From the NCBI RefSeq assembly GCF_017874615.1, contig NZ_JAGIKV010000005.1:285281-349280 (forward strand): a DNA stretch of 64,000 nucleotides, given 5' to 3'. A program made the translations under genes and the position numbers. The stretch is from Paenibacillus xylanexedens (lineage in GTDB: Bacteria > Bacillota > Bacilli > Paenibacillales > Paenibacillaceae). Below, piece by piece: positions 43,993 to 53,373 of the stretch (position 1 is its first letter; every line of letters starts with the position of its first letter). Under the pieces are notes generated by a model. The model saw only the letters and a list, made by a program, of their open reading frames with translations, made no database searches and was not told the DNA's origin.

Positions 43993-44832
43993 CTATTTAA
44001 ATGCCGGGATCGCGATATCTGCATATTTCTCTTCGAAGAAGGCTTTGACCTCTGGACCCGCCATGCGTTTAGCCAGCTTCTGGATCGCTTCGGAGTCCTT
44101 ATTATCCTCACGAGCAACCATGGTGATTGCAAAATGGGAATCATCCTTCTCCGTTAACAGTGCATCCTTTTTCGGTGTAAGACCGAGCGGACTGGCATAT
44201 GCCGGAGTCATGGCTACCAGATCAGCATCATCCATCATGCGAGCCAGCATCAACAAGTCCACTTCCTCAAACTTGAAGTTCTTTGTATTCTCGGTGATGT
44301 CTGCCTGTGTGGCGTTAAAACCTACGCCCTCTTTCAGCTTAATCAACCCGTTTTGCTCCAGCATCACAAGAGAGCGACCAATGTTGGAAGGATCGTTTGC
44401 AATTGCAACCGTTGCACCTTCTGGCAATTCCTCAATCGTTTTGTACTTTTTGGAGTAGCCGCCATAGATGGCATTATAGATAGGCTGTACAGCCACCAGA
44501 TTGGCATTGTTCGCTTCATTATACTGGGTCATGTAAGGCACGTGTTGGAAGAAGTTTGCATCCACTTCCTTATTCGCGAGTGCCGTATTTGGTTGAACGT
44601 TATCTGACAACACAACAACTTCCAGGTTGACGCCATCTTCCTTCAAAAGCGGTTTAACAATATCCAGTACGTCTGTCATCGGCGGAATCAACGTGGCTAC
44701 TTTCAGCGTAACTTCTTGTGCAGCTTGTGTATCTTCTTTTGTTCCTTCAGCCGCAGGTGTCTCTTCTTTTTTGCCACAAGCAGCTACAACCAGCATTACT
44801 GCAAGCAACATAAGCATCATTTTCACTTTCAT
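43993..44832 (-). CDS. metQ: Methionine-type ABC transporter substrate-binding lipoprotein
   Basis: The 279-residue protein has a lipoprotein signal (MKVKMMLMLLAVMLVVAACG, lipobox VAAC) and a NlpA/MetQ domain with KVATLIPPMTDVLDIVKPLL, NTALANKEVDANFFQHVPYM and the ligand region GVGFNATQADITENTKNFKF. It captures methionine or a derivative outside the membrane for MetNI. ATG at 44832 is preferred, with GAGGGG nine bases upstream; 20 further in-frame codons upstream lack a signal. It is the third gene of metN-metI-metQ. Confidence 0.9.
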   Translation of the reverse strand: MKVKMMLMLLAVMLVVAACGKKEETPAAEGTKEDTQAAQEVTLKVATLIPPMTDVLDIVKPLLKEDGVNLEVVVLSDNVQPNTALANKEVDANFFQHVPYMTQYNEANNANLVAVQPIYNAIYGGYSKKYKTIEELPEGATVAIANDPSNIGRSLVMLEQNGLIKLKEGVGFNATQADITENTKNFKFEEVDLLMLARMMDDADLVAMTPAYASPLGLTPKKDALLTEKDDSHFAITMVAREDNKDSEAIQKLAKRMAGPEVKAFFEEKYADIAIPAFK

Positions 44833-44896
44833 TTCATGTCTACCCCTCATCGTATAATCTGTATTGGTTATTCTTAATAATGCACGGTCCAACCGT

Positions 44897-45568
44897 TCAG
44901 GATCTACGATCCAGCCAGTGGGACAGTCTGCTACCTGTGAATTGGATCATCTGTACCAGGATAATCATAATGATGATCGTAAATACCATAATCTCCGTTT
45001 CGAAGCGCTGATAACCGTAGCGAATGGCAAAATCGCCAACCCCGCCGCCACCTACAATGCCCATCACCGTCGAGTAGGAGATGAAGCTAATGGTAGCTGT
45101 CGTGAGTCCCAGTACAAGACCAGATCGTGCCTCCACGTACAAGAATTTCACCACAAGTTGCATCGTTGATGCCCCCATGGAAGCAGCAGCTTCAACCACT
45201 CCCCTCGGTACATCCAGCAATGCTTGTTCCACCAGTCTGGCGTAGTAGGCAATCGCAATAACCGAGAGTGGCACGGTTGCCGCCAGTGTACCGATGGACG
45301 TTCCCACGACAATCCGTGTGAATGGAATCATGAATACAACCAGCAGTAAGAACGGAAACGAACGAACGATGTTGACGACACTGCCGAGTACAAAGGACAG
45401 CGTTTGATTCTGATACCGTTGTCCTTTTCGGAATAAGTACAGCAGTGTACCCAAAGGTAACCCGATCAGAACAGCTGCCGCAATGGAGATGCCCACCATG
45501 ACAAAAGTCTCTCCAATCGCCTGCCATATCTCATGCTGATATTTCAGCACAGACTCAGGTAACCTCAT
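44897..45568 (-). CDS. metI: Methionine-type ABC transporter permease
   Basis: The 223-residue permease has five membrane helices, the opening IGETFVMVGISIAAAVLIGL typical of MetI, and the EAA loop GVVEAAASMGASTMQLVVKF that contacts the ATPase. Its ATG overlaps the metN stop by four bases and metQ follows after about 64 bases, so the three form an importer operon. Confidence 0.92.
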   Translation of the reverse strand: MRLPESVLKYQHEIWQAIGETFVMVGISIAAAVLIGLPLGTLLYLFRKGQRYQNQTLSFVLGSVVNIVRSFPFLLLVVFMIPFTRIVVGTSIGTLAATVPLSVIAIAYYARLVEQALLDVPRGVVEAAASMGASTMQLVVKFLYVEARSGLVLGLTTATISFISYSTVMGIVGGGGVGDFAIRYGYQRFETEIMVFTIIIMIILVQMIQFTGSRLSHWLDRRS

Positions 45569-46374
45569 GACTTGTCCTCCTGTTCTGCCTGACGGAACAG
45601 AGACGAACCTGTCATCCCGTATTCGTCACCCGCAAGCAAGGAGGTCAGCAGATCAGGCTGCGGAGCAGGGATACTGCTCACTTCCGCTTTAGACAACGTA
45701 CGAACGAGTCGCCCATCCTTCATGACGGATATCCTGTGACATAGTCTGCGAGCCACTTCCATCTCATGCGTTACTACAACAATGGTCACGCCCAGCGTTT
45801 CATTGATATGTCGCAGCACATCCAGGATACCGTTCGTGGTCTGTGGATCAAGCGAAGAGGTCGGTTCATCACAGAGCAGCACATTCGGACGACTGGCCAG
45901 CGCTCGTGCAATCGCCACACGCTGCTTCTGTCCTCCGCTAAGCTGAGCAGGATATTGACCCGCCTTGTCTTCCAGTCCAACAAACCGCAGCACCTCAAGT
46001 CCACGTTCAACTCGCTGCGCACGGGGCATACCCGCAAGCTCCAATGGCATGCAGACATTGCCACTCACCGTTCGGTTACTGACAAGATTGAAGTGTTGAA
46101 AGATCATACCAATGGATCTTCGTGCCTGACGCAGACTCTGTTCATTCATCTGGGTCAGGTGCTGCCCATTCACAACAACCTCACCATCATCCGGCTTCTC
46201 CAATCCGTTGAGCATCCGCAGAAGCGTGGATTTGCCTGCACCACTCGATCCGATGATGCCATGTATTTCTCCTTGTCCCACTTCGAGGGACACCGAGCTT
46301 AATGCTTCGAATCCCTGATCTGCACTGGAACCGCGCTCGTTATAACGTTTGCTTACACCATATAATGAGATCAT
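45565..46374 (-). CDS. metN: Methionine-type ABC transporter ATPase, short form
   Basis: The 269-residue ATPase has Walker A GSSGAGKST, the signature LSGGQKQRVAIARAL, Walker B NVLLCDEPTSSLD and the H-loop VTHEMEV. It lacks most of the C-terminal NIL/ACT regulatory domain that makes typical MetN about 340 residues, so feedback by bound methionine may be absent. GGGAGG precedes the ATG. No S-box (SAM) riboswitch or T-box was found in the 130-bp upstream gap, although methionine operons often have one. A 13-bp palindrome GTTCTTCAAGAAC (46405-46417) is near the promoter. Confidence 0.88.
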   Translation of the reverse strand: MISLYGVSKRYNERGSSADQGFEALSSVSLEVGQGEIHGIIGSSGAGKSTLLRMLNGLEKPDDGEVVVNGQHLTQMNEQSLRQARRSIGMIFQHFNLVSNRTVSGNVCMPLELAGMPRAQRVERGLEVLRFVGLEDKAGQYPAQLSGGQKQRVAIARALASRPNVLLCDEPTSSLDPQTTNGILDVLRHINETLGVTIVVVTHEMEVARRLCHRISVMKDGRLVRTLSKAEVSSIPAPQPDLLTSLLAGDEYGMTGSSLFRQAEQEDKS

Positions 46375-46419
46375 GGAGAGTCCTCCCGTGAATGATCATG
46401 CATGGTTCTTCAAGAACAC

Positions 46420-46458
46420 ATGAAGAAAGCCCGCACAGCCGATAACCGGAGCGCGAGC
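46420..46458 (-). terminator. Probable terminator after the PQQ-propeller gene
   Basis: On the minus strand GCTCGCGC pairs with GTGCGGGC with an inner CCG/CGG stem and is followed by TTTCTTC, between the propeller gene and metN. Confidence 0.6.
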
Positions 46459-46505
46459 AAGCCTGTTCATTTATAATAAATCAACATCCCTTACGAGACA
46501 AGCTT

Positions 46506-48809
46506 TTAAGGTGAGATTGCCTCCTGAAGGCGGCTGGCTTCATATACACGAAAACGTCCGTTGGACGAACCCACATACACTTCATTACCGATCCGGTTGA
46601 TCGTTCCATTCTTCGCATCCCGGTCCCGGTGCTCCGGGTTTCCCATCACAACGTCATGTACACGACCTAACAGTGCTCCATTCTTTTTGTTCATCACGAG
46701 AAGATTTTCGTCCATGGGCAACAGCAACTGATCATCAATGACCAGATAACTTCCCTGATTCGTCGGATGCCTTAGTGTTGCAATCGTATCTTTGGCATTC
46801 CAACGCGTCTCCCCCGTTTTATAATCCAAAGCCGCCGGATAGCCATTCTTAATCACATACAACTGATCCTCTTCCACCAGTCCTCGTTCAATCTTGCCCT
46901 TGATCGTCCAGCGTGTATTGCCTGTCTTGGCATCATACAGGATGGTTGTAAAATCTTCATATTCGCCGTAATGATCGCCGTTTTTGTTCTCACGGATCAA
47001 CAGCATGCCATCATCCAGCTCCTCAAATCTCTGTCCTACCCGAGCAAGGAATTGGGCAAGCTTTTTCCCCGTGTTCAGATCAAGCAGAAGCCACTGATTA
47101 TCTAACGATAGCCATCTTTCAGCATTCGTGGTTGCAAAGGGATCCAGACGTTCGATTCCATCAAAATATGGATCATTCACAAATTGTTCTATGGTAGAAC
47201 GTTTAGCTTTCAAGCTCCATACGGTTCGGCCCGATTGCGGATCGGCTGCAACTAGCTTATTCTTTTCCCAATACAACACATAAGGGTCATCTGCACTCTT
47301 GTTCAATATTTCATAACCCGTAGCCAGTTTTCGCGTCCACAATGTTTTTCCGTTTGCACTGTCCAGAACCGTTAACCAACTGTTGCTTGAGCTCTCAACA
47401 ACCGGGGTATCCACAACCACAACGTTCTTCGCAGCGGTGATACCATTTAGTCTAAAATTTTGCTTAGGGGTGTACGTCCACGTGACCTTTCCGTTCTTCA
47501 AGTTCAAATGACGAATATGATCCACGTATTTTTTCTTATCAGGGTCATAATCGGTGTAGATTGTAACGTATTTGCGCTCTGCATCCACCTCTGCCTGCTG
47601 TCTTCCAAAGCCCCCATTAATCCCCCATAATTTCTGGCCCGAATGTCGGTCAAGAGCATATATGGAACCTTCGTAGTAATCCCCGCTAAATCCACCGTCA
47701 TCCCCTTTCATCAGGAGTACATCATCCGTGGCTGCTTGTAAAAAAGTGTAGTTAATATCCCCCTGGTTGGTCCATACCGGTTTCCAAGGGATTGTCGTTG
47801 GCAGTGTTGTGCCATAGATTTTTGTTGTGAACCCATATTCATCCGCCCGACTGATGTTCCAATCGGAAACGACAGCATTTCGATTATCCTGTGCTAAATT
47901 CCAGCGTGTTCTGACCAGTCTGCCATTCTTGTTGAATGTGACCAGAAATTGCGCATCTTGCCGCTCATATCTCCAGGTCTGTCCAATACTCATTGCATAA
48001 CCCGTGAAATTTAGATTGCTTGAACTCTCTTTCCACTCCGGCTCGCCCAACCACCCAGCCATTTGTTTGGAGGTGGTTGCCTTGTTCAGCTTAATATCTG
48101 TCAGATGGCGTATAACCGAAGTTGGCAGCGATGCATCCTGTTGGAACCAACCATCAGTCACATTCATCCGCTGTTCTATAGCCTGTGCCTTGATCCAGAA
48201 GAGTCCTGGCCGATACGTGGAGGATACTTTATTCCAGACTCGTGGGGCAATGGAGACCCCATACGATCCTTTCCACTTTGCAACAATAACAGCCTTATCT
48301 GTTAGCGCTTTCTCAAAAGACCAGGTTGTAGAACTATCTGGAGCCAGATACAGCTTGCTGCCTGATTGGAGTGTGAAGCTTTGGGGAGCTGTTTCCGTCA
48401 TGCTTCTACTCTCCTTCAGTGCATACCAACTTGGCAGCCAAAAGTTTCCATGATCGGTTGACTTAAGCTGCACCCACTCGCCTCGAACCGAGGCCAACGT
48501 ATACTTTTCGTTTTTTGTTGTATAGTATTCAATCCCCATCTGGTCAGCAGCCACACCGCCGTCCCTTCTGTTTTTGAACAGAGGGATGTCATTAATAAGC
48601 GTAACGGTGTCTCCTTTTTTGTAAGCTAACTTTGCAGTTAAGACTTGGGAACTTGCCCCCAATGCTTGTGGCGTTGTAGCCGAAGCTTGTCCTTCAAGGG
48701 CGACCATTTTGGAATCCAGCAGCATCCATCCCGTCAACAGCATAGCTGATAATCCAGTCATGGTAATCCATTTGTACCCCGTTCTCTGCCAGTCAAGACC
48801 CGTCTTCAC
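46506..48809 (-). CDS. Secreted or membrane-anchored PQQ-type beta-propeller protein
   Basis: The 767-residue protein has an N-terminal hydrophobic segment (ITMTGLSAMLLTGWMLLDSK, about 15-34) as signal or anchor, an SH3-like region (about 60-240), and from about 345 repeated propeller strands of the type YALDRHSGQKLWGI, LDSANGKTLWTRKL, ADPQSGRTVWSL, YDAKTGNTRWTIKG and LDYKTGETRWNAKD. Such WD/PQQ-like blades form a propeller in BamB-like and alcohol dehydrogenase-like proteins. No quinone ligands are obvious, so it is probably a binding scaffold at the cell surface. GTG at 48809 is the start; the ribosome binding site is weak. Confidence 0.72.
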   Translation of the reverse strand: MKTGLDWQRTGYKWITMTGLSAMLLTGWMLLDSKMVALEGQASATTPQALGASSQVLTAKLAYKKGDTVTLINDIPLFKNRRDGGVAADQMGIEYYTTKNEKYTLASVRGEWVQLKSTDHGNFWLPSWYALKESRSMTETAPQSFTLQSGSKLYLAPDSSTTWSFEKALTDKAVIVAKWKGSYGVSIAPRVWNKVSSTYRPGLFWIKAQAIEQRMNVTDGWFQQDASLPTSVIRHLTDIKLNKATTSKQMAGWLGEPEWKESSSNLNFTGYAMSIGQTWRYERQDAQFLVTFNKNGRLVRTRWNLAQDNRNAVVSDWNISRADEYGFTTKIYGTTLPTTIPWKPVWTNQGDINYTFLQAATDDVLLMKGDDGGFSGDYYEGSIYALDRHSGQKLWGINGGFGRQQAEVDAERKYVTIYTDYDPDKKKYVDHIRHLNLKNGKVTWTYTPKQNFRLNGITAAKNVVVVDTPVVESSSNSWLTVLDSANGKTLWTRKLATGYEILNKSADDPYVLYWEKNKLVAADPQSGRTVWSLKAKRSTIEQFVNDPYFDGIERLDPFATTNAERWLSLDNQWLLLDLNTGKKLAQFLARVGQRFEELDDGMLLIRENKNGDHYGEYEDFTTILYDAKTGNTRWTIKGKIERGLVEEDQLYVIKNGYPAALDYKTGETRWNAKDTIATLRHPTNQGSYLVIDDQLLLPMDENLLVMNKKNGALLGRVHDVVMGNPEHRDRDAKNGTINRIGNEVYVGSSNGRFRVYEASRLQEAISP

Positions 48810-48910
48810 TCTCGTTCATCCCCATCCATTAGAAGTTATTTCCAATAGAGACGCAGAAAAAAGGAAAAAGTTACCGTTTACCTCAATATATTTCTATCTA
48901 TCTGCCCGTA

Positions 48911-49705
48911 TTACCTTACATCCACCATCGTAGCATGATAAGGAAAGGTGACCCCAATGTAATAAGCAGCGGTTAAGGTGAGCATATAATAAAATACAAA
49001 CCACAGATCAGCTCGGGAATAGCCAATCTGAATGTAATACGTTCGGCTCGCGCCATCCGTAAACCCTTTCGCTTCCATCGCTACCGCCATTCGCTGTGCA
49101 CGGCGAATGCTCTGTGCCAGCAGCGGAATAGCGTAACGCTTGAGTGTACGATACACATTCCAGCGAGAGCCGCGTTGCTGTGTTCCACGAATACGAATCG
49201 CATAACGGAGCGTCTGGAATTCATCCAGCAAAATGGGGATCATGCGCATCGCGGCCAAAAAGCTATAGGCATATTTTGCAGGAAGCCGCCATTGCTGCAT
49301 CAGTGAATAAAACAGCCTTACCGGCTTCGTTGTCAGTCCGAACAGCAGGCCAGCCGCTGCCATGCTCAACGAGCGAAAACCCAAGTGTAGACCGCGATAG
49401 AAACTCTCTTCGGTTATGTGGATCAGTCCCCACTTATACCATGTGGTCTCGCCCTTACCAAACATCATCATACCTGTAGACGTCGAGATAAACACCAGAA
49501 TGAATGGTGATGCGTACAGTATCAATCTGTACCACGGATGACCTGTCCAGCACAGTAATAACATCATCGCCATCGCAACGTTGGTCATTACATTCAGATT
49601 GTGAATGAGGATAACGATGACAAACATCATCGTCAGAATGATCATCTTTAATCCCGGATTGACGTTATGAAGCCAGGTTTCACGGTGAGGAAACGACAGT
49701 TGCAT
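48911..49705 (-). CDS. ykoC: ECF transporter T component (YkoC-type)
   Basis: The 264-residue membrane protein begins MQLSFPHRETWLHNVNPGLK and has about five helices, then the cytoplasmic coupling motifs typical of EcfT (RYAIRIRGTQQRGSRW and MAVAMEAKGFTDGASRTYYI). It is the energy-coupling transmembrane subunit for YkoED. ATG at 49705 lies seven bases past GGGGAGG, inside the last codons of ykoD (26-base overlap); an upstream in-frame start lacks that site. It is the last gene of ykoE-ykoD-ykoC. Confidence 0.87.
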   Translation of the reverse strand: MQLSFPHRETWLHNVNPGLKMIILTMMFVIVILIHNLNVMTNVAMAMMLLLCWTGHPWYRLILYASPFILVFISTSTGMMMFGKGETTWYKWGLIHITEESFYRGLHLGFRSLSMAAAGLLFGLTTKPVRLFYSLMQQWRLPAKYAYSFLAAMRMIPILLDEFQTLRYAIRIRGTQQRGSRWNVYRTLKRYAIPLLAQSIRRAQRMAVAMEAKGFTDGASRTYYIQIGYSRADLWFVFYYMLTLTAAYYIGVTFPYHATMVDVR

Positions 49706-51251
49706 CAGATAACCTCCCCTCATCTACCATCCAGATTCGGGTGCAATATCTTTTTACGATTTCACGATCATGGGTAACCATAACAATGGCTGTTCCCTCT
49801 CTCCGCAATTGCTCCAGCTGTGCTAACATGGCAAACGTATTGCGGGCATCCTGTCCAAAAGTAGGTTCATCCAGCAGCAGTATTCGCTGCTCTCTCACCA
49901 GTGCAGAGGCAACGCTCAAGCGTCGTTTCTGCCCCATCGATAATTGGTAGGGATGGCGCTCGGAGAGTTCTATTAGCCCAAATTGATTCAACATATGATC
50001 AGTCCTGACAAGTCTTTCTTTCGTTGTCAGCCTGCCCCCCAGCAATGAGACTTCTACTTCTTCCGCGACCGTGTTGGTCACAAATTGAAACTCCGGGTTC
50101 TGAAATACAAACGCAATTTGATCTGCAAGCTGCTCCGTTTTGCCAGAAGGCTGACCGTCCACCTCATAATGACCTGTTGTTTTCAGGATATTCATCAGAG
50201 ATAACAACAACGAACTCTTGCCAGCTCCATTGGCTCCGACAATACCAATCCAGTCTCCATACCATACCTTGGCCTGCTCCACCTGAATGAAGGGTGTTTT
50301 CCCACGCCATCCGGTGAACTGTTGCAAGTCCAGTGCAGGCAGATAGGCGGGTGATACAGGCGATAAGGATGAGACGTGAGATATGGGGGATATACCCGGT
50401 GTATCAGATAAGCCAAACGATTGCTGTGCTTCCAAACTTGAGATGCCGTGATCCACACACACTTGAAGCTTTCCAGAAGCACTTCCCTCTTCTTCCTTAG
50501 CTGTCTGCTCTTGCTCCTCCCATATGCCTGGATACCAGATTCCATAAGCCTTCAGCTTGCCCCGTTCATCCGTAAATACCTGCTGTGCTGGCCCATCCGC
50601 CACAATCTTTCCTTCAGGTGATAACACAATAATTCGGTCGACCATATCCACAATCTCGTTTATTTTGTGTTCAACGATGATGATTGTTTTGTCGCTGGCG
50701 ATCCGTCTGATGGTATCCCACACTTGGGAAGTCCCCTCATCATCCAGCAGTGCAGTGGGTTCATCCAAAAACAATACCTCCAGGTCCATGGCAAGCATCG
50801 AAGCAATCGCAAGACGCTGCTTCATCCCCTGAGACATGGACTGGATCAATACACGATTCTGTTCAAAGGATAACCCCACTTGTTTCAGATAATATTCAAT
50901 CAGAGCAGGCATCTCTTCACGCGGAATATTTCGGTTTTCCAGAACAAATGCGATCTCTTCATCCGTAAAGGACATACAGAACTGGGTATCCGGATCTTGA
51001 AAGACCACTCCTGCTTGGGCGGGAACCTGAATATCATCACATTTCATCGGAATCTCTACCGAACGTGGAATTAAACCGCTCAAAATTTGCAATAACGTCG
51101 ATTTACCGGAGCCACTTGGACCAAGCAACAGCACTTTCTCTCCTTGACGCACAGAAAGAGACAAGCCTTGAAATACCAAGGCTTTCTCTCCCGGGAACTT
51201 GCATCTTAGATTAGTCACACTTACCGCTTGCGAATTCCCTTCCCCGTTCAT
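49680..51251 (-). CDS. ykoD: ECF transporter double ATPase (YkoD-type)
   Basis: The 523-residue protein contains two ABC ATPases in tandem: the first with GPSGSGKST (about 42-50), MSQGMKQRLAIASML and VLFLDEPTALLD, the second with GANGAGKSS (about 337), LSMGQKRRLSVASAL and ILLLDEPTFGQD. The fusion stands in for separate EcfA1 and EcfA2 subunits. The linker (about 245-310) is low-complexity, with SPISHVSSLSPVSPAYLP. It follows ykoE directly (TAG then ATG) and overlaps ykoC, so the three are coupled. Confidence 0.92.
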   Translation of the reverse strand: MNGEGNSQAVSVTNLRCKFPGEKALVFQGLSLSVRQGEKVLLLGPSGSGKSTLLQILSGLIPRSVEIPMKCDDIQVPAQAGVVFQDPDTQFCMSFTDEEIAFVLENRNIPREEMPALIEYYLKQVGLSFEQNRVLIQSMSQGMKQRLAIASMLAMDLEVLFLDEPTALLDDEGTSQVWDTIRRIASDKTIIIVEHKINEIVDMVDRIIVLSPEGKIVADGPAQQVFTDERGKLKAYGIWYPGIWEEQEQTAKEEEGSASGKLQVCVDHGISSLEAQQSFGLSDTPGISPISHVSSLSPVSPAYLPALDLQQFTGWRGKTPFIQVEQAKVWYGDWIGIVGANGAGKSSLLLSLMNILKTTGHYEVDGQPSGKTEQLADQIAFVFQNPEFQFVTNTVAEEVEVSLLGGRLTTKERLVRTDHMLNQFGLIELSERHPYQLSMGQKRRLSVASALVREQRILLLDEPTFGQDARNTFAMLAQLEQLRREGTAIVMVTHDREIVKRYCTRIWMVDEGRLSDATVVSSP

Positions 51252-51845
51252 CTAATCCAGCGCCTCATAATCTTGTTTGGACACCGGTCTGAGTGAACGT
51301 GTTACACCTGTCAGTTCCAATGCTTTGGCAAGATAATAAGCGAACACTCCAGCAATCAAGATGCTTCCAATGAAGCGGAATCCGATAAATAACGTATAAT
51401 TCCAGGCCGAGAGTGAATCAATATACCCGTACTGGTAATCAAGCAAAAGCGAAGCCGCTGCAGCTCCTATGGCTGCAAGACAGGTGACAAACAGATTGGT
51501 TTTGCGATACAAAAATGCGGCGAAGAATATCTCCGCTCCCAATCCTTGCAACAGACCGTATACAAGTGTGGACATGCCCCATTCACTACCCAGAAAGGCA
51601 CTTACCGTTGAAGCCGCAACTTCGGCAAGAATAGCCACACCTGGTTTACGAATGATAACAAAAGCAAACGTGCCCGCCATAAACCACATGCCGTAGATCA
51701 TCTGCTCCGCATGAACACCAAATGGTTTCATCAAGTCATATGTAGGTCCCCATATCTTGTAAATCACCCCAAACACTACTGCGATCACGATGGTTACCAG
51801 AATATCCGTTAGTTTCAATCGCTTGTTGCCTGCTGTTGTTGCCAT
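51252..51845 (-). CDS. ykoE: ECF transporter S component (YkoE-type, thiamine-related)
   Basis: The 197-residue protein has about six helices with the YkoE-like motif KLTDILVTIVIAVVFGVIYK and WGPTYDLMKPFGVHAEQMIY. YkoE family S components belong to the thiamine regulon and are thought to bind a hydroxymethylpyrimidine-type precursor; the TPP riboswitch upstream supports that. ATG at 51845 is chosen as the start; 72 in-frame codons upstream run back through the leader and its terminator and are not expected to be translated. Confidence 0.88.
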   Translation of the reverse strand: MATTAGNKRLKLTDILVTIVIAVVFGVIYKIWGPTYDLMKPFGVHAEQMIYGMWFMAGTFAFVIIRKPGVAILAEVAASTVSAFLGSEWGMSTLVYGLLQGLGAEIFFAAFLYRKTNLFVTCLAAIGAAAASLLLDYQYGYIDSLSAWNYTLFIGFRFIGSILIAGVFAYYLAKALELTGVTRSLRPVSKQDYEALD

Positions 51846-51894
51846 GTTCTCTACGTCCTTCCTTTGTCCCCTGTGAGGGTTATCAAAATAAACG

Positions 51895-51922
51895 AAAAAG
51901 CCTCCCCGGTTCCGGGCAGGCC
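51895..51922 (-). terminator. Attenuator terminator upstream of ykoE
   Basis: On the minus strand GCCTGCCCGG-AA-CCGGGGAGGC followed by TTTTT lies about 50 bases before the ykoE start and about 170 bases after the TPP aptamer. It is the likely expression platform. Confidence 0.7.
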
Positions 51923-52089
51923 TTACGTACAGTGTACAATCCTCACAATGATGTATTGGATGGATGTCGAAAATACGGAATATCAGCCAGCACCCCTCGG
52001 TCATGGCAGATACACCACCACAGTTCAAAGAGGTCTGTTGTTCATCCATGTTCATTCCCACAATTCACCCTTACATATCGCAAATCCAT

Positions 52090-52174
52090 GTTCTCTACGC
52101 TGGCATTACCCAGATCAGATGTACGGTCAGCGGCACAAGGCCACTCTCTCAGCCCAACTTCATTGAGCTCCCGG
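52090..52174 (-). promoter_or_regulatory. TPP riboswitch aptamer controlling ykoEDC
   Basis: The minus strand reads GGGAGCTCAATGAAGTTGGG, then CTGAGAGAGTGG, CTGACC, ATCTGATCTGGGTAATGCCA and GCGTAGAGAA. The CTGAGA and CTGATCTGG-TAATGCCAGCG blocks are the THI-box core that binds thiamine pyrophosphate. The upstream partner gene end and the downstream terminator fit ligand-induced termination. Confidence 0.9.
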
Positions 52175-52256
52175 TTCACTTATTTCATTGCTTCTAATGT
52201 ACATCAGATGGGTATTTGTGGCAATGGTCTCTACAAAAATCAAAAGTTGTCATAGG

Positions 52257-52282
52257 AAAAGGCATCCCCCTGGATGCCTTTT
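52257..52282. terminator. Bidirectional terminator downstream of the pectate lyase gene
   Basis: AAAAGGCATCC and GGATGCCTTTT flank a CCCT loop, directly after the minus-strand lyase gene and before the ykoE riboswitch. Confidence 0.8.
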
Positions 52283-52357
52283 GGACATACTTCACGATGT
52301 GAAATAGCTACCTTATCCGTACACGCCTTCAATGCGTATTCCAAGGTATCCCTGTTC

Positions 52358-53026
52358 TTAATATTGCGTGTTCCCAGACTGGCTCGTTTTCCCCGAAGCA
52401 AACCCCTTGAACAACGTTGGTACTTTGGAATAACGGGTATTCGTAATTTTCCCTTGTGATGAGCTGCTGTCTGTACGCATAATCGAATCTTTTACATTAG
52501 AAATGTTGGAGTTATCCAGCGTCATGTTAACTGCAAAGGAAGTTCCACCATTTTGGCGAACCAGTTTGCCAATATCATCTGCACGAAAATTTTTGATGTT
52601 AATTGTTCCAGCTGCATTCATCTGGAACACTTTATCATAAGCCTTATACGCTGCCCCACCGGTAATGTTAACCGTTCCGGCAGACTTCAATGTCAGAGCA
52701 TCCTCGCCCACGTCCTCCCAGACTACATTCGATATATTACAGTTACCATAACAGTGAACACCATCAGCAGCTGGTGATCCAATGTTTACGTTTTTGAGCG
52801 TGGCCCCTGCCTCCAGACGGAAGACTGGCTTCTGATTTTCTGCTTGAGATCCGTCGCCCAGTGTGGAAGGATTGGCTACAAATGTTTTACCTTGGCCGTC
52901 ATAGGTCGTGCCCTTTGGAACAACAATCGTTGAATTTACAACGGTAGGTGCAGCAGCAACCGGAGCTACACCAAATACGGAAGCAACCAAACCAGCCGAC
53001 AGCAACAACGTCAATATTTTTTTCAT
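52358..53026 (-). CDS. Secreted pectate lyase, polysaccharide lyase family 3
   Basis: The 222-residue protein has a signal peptide ([20 protein letters not shown], cleavage near AAA at 24-26), then a short right-handed beta-helix with the PL3 motifs [37 protein letters not shown] and [14 protein letters not shown]. The lysine and aspartates around DGVHCYG and DALTLK are the calcium-binding and catalytic region. It cleaves polygalacturonate outside the cell by calcium-dependent beta-elimination. It is a single gene with its own leader hairpins and terminator, consistent with a plant-associated or soil lifestyle. Confidence 0.9.
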   Translation of the reverse strand: MKKILTLLLSAGLVASVFGVAPVAAAPTVVNSTIVVPKGTTYDGQGKTFVANPSTLGDGSQAENQKPVFRLEAGATLKNVNIGSPAADGVHCYGNCNISNVVWEDVGEDALTLKSAGTVNITGGAAYKAYDKVFQMNAAGTINIKNFRADDIGKLVRQNGGTSFAVNMTLDNSNISNVKDSIMRTDSSSSQGKITNTRYSKVPTLFKGFASGKTSQSGNTQY

Positions 53027-53066
53027 AACTTTATTCCTCCCTTATTCTCTCGTTATTTGGTATTGT

Positions 53067-53117
53067 ACAAGCCTGAGCTTGTCCTGAAGTTCGTCAGAGG
53101 TGCACCTCTGCCCGAAC
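53067..53117 (-). other. Two adjacent hairpins in the pectate lyase 5' region
   Basis: ACAAGC/GCTTGT (53067-53082) is followed by GTTCG-CAGAGGT/ACCTCTG-CGAAC (53089-53117), which includes the perfect 16-bp palindrome CAGAGGTGCACCTCTG. It lies 40-90 bases before the lyase start in the 347-bp gap and could be an operator or a 5' mRNA structure. The role is unknown. Confidence 0.5.
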
Positions 53118-53308
53118 CACAACCTAATCCTACCAAATAAGGAAGGTAACTAGAATAATCATTAGATCAGATATATCATGACATCGCACAATCCCTGTCT
53201 TATCAGCATTTTTTGCATATCAGGTCACTCAAGCAATATGCTGATATCAACCTCTGGTATGCTCATTTGTAACGTATGTACCCCTCACTTAATCCCCGGT
53301 AACAAAGA

Positions 53309-53345
53309 AAGACCACTACATTTGTCTCCAAATGTGTGATCTTGA
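53309..53345 (-). terminator. Terminator after the radical SAM gene
   Basis: On the minus strand AGATCACACATTTG and CAAATGTAGTGGTCT pair imperfectly around GAGA and are followed by TTCTTTG. Confidence 0.6.
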
Positions 53346-53373
53346 ATGGCTTCTGGCTTGCTGATATAAGATA

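Noticed and set aside
46375..46505. Possible SAM (S-box) riboswitch or T-box before metN
   Set aside because: Neither the S-box core nor the T-box GGGTGGNACCGCG was present; only terminator-like and palindromic hairpins were found.
51985..52012. A second THI-box-like sequence (GAGGGGTGCTGGCTGATAT on the minus strand) in the ykoE leader
   Set aside because: Only the 5' half resembles a TPP aptamer; the CTGATCTGG...CCAGCG half is absent, so it is not called a riboswitch.
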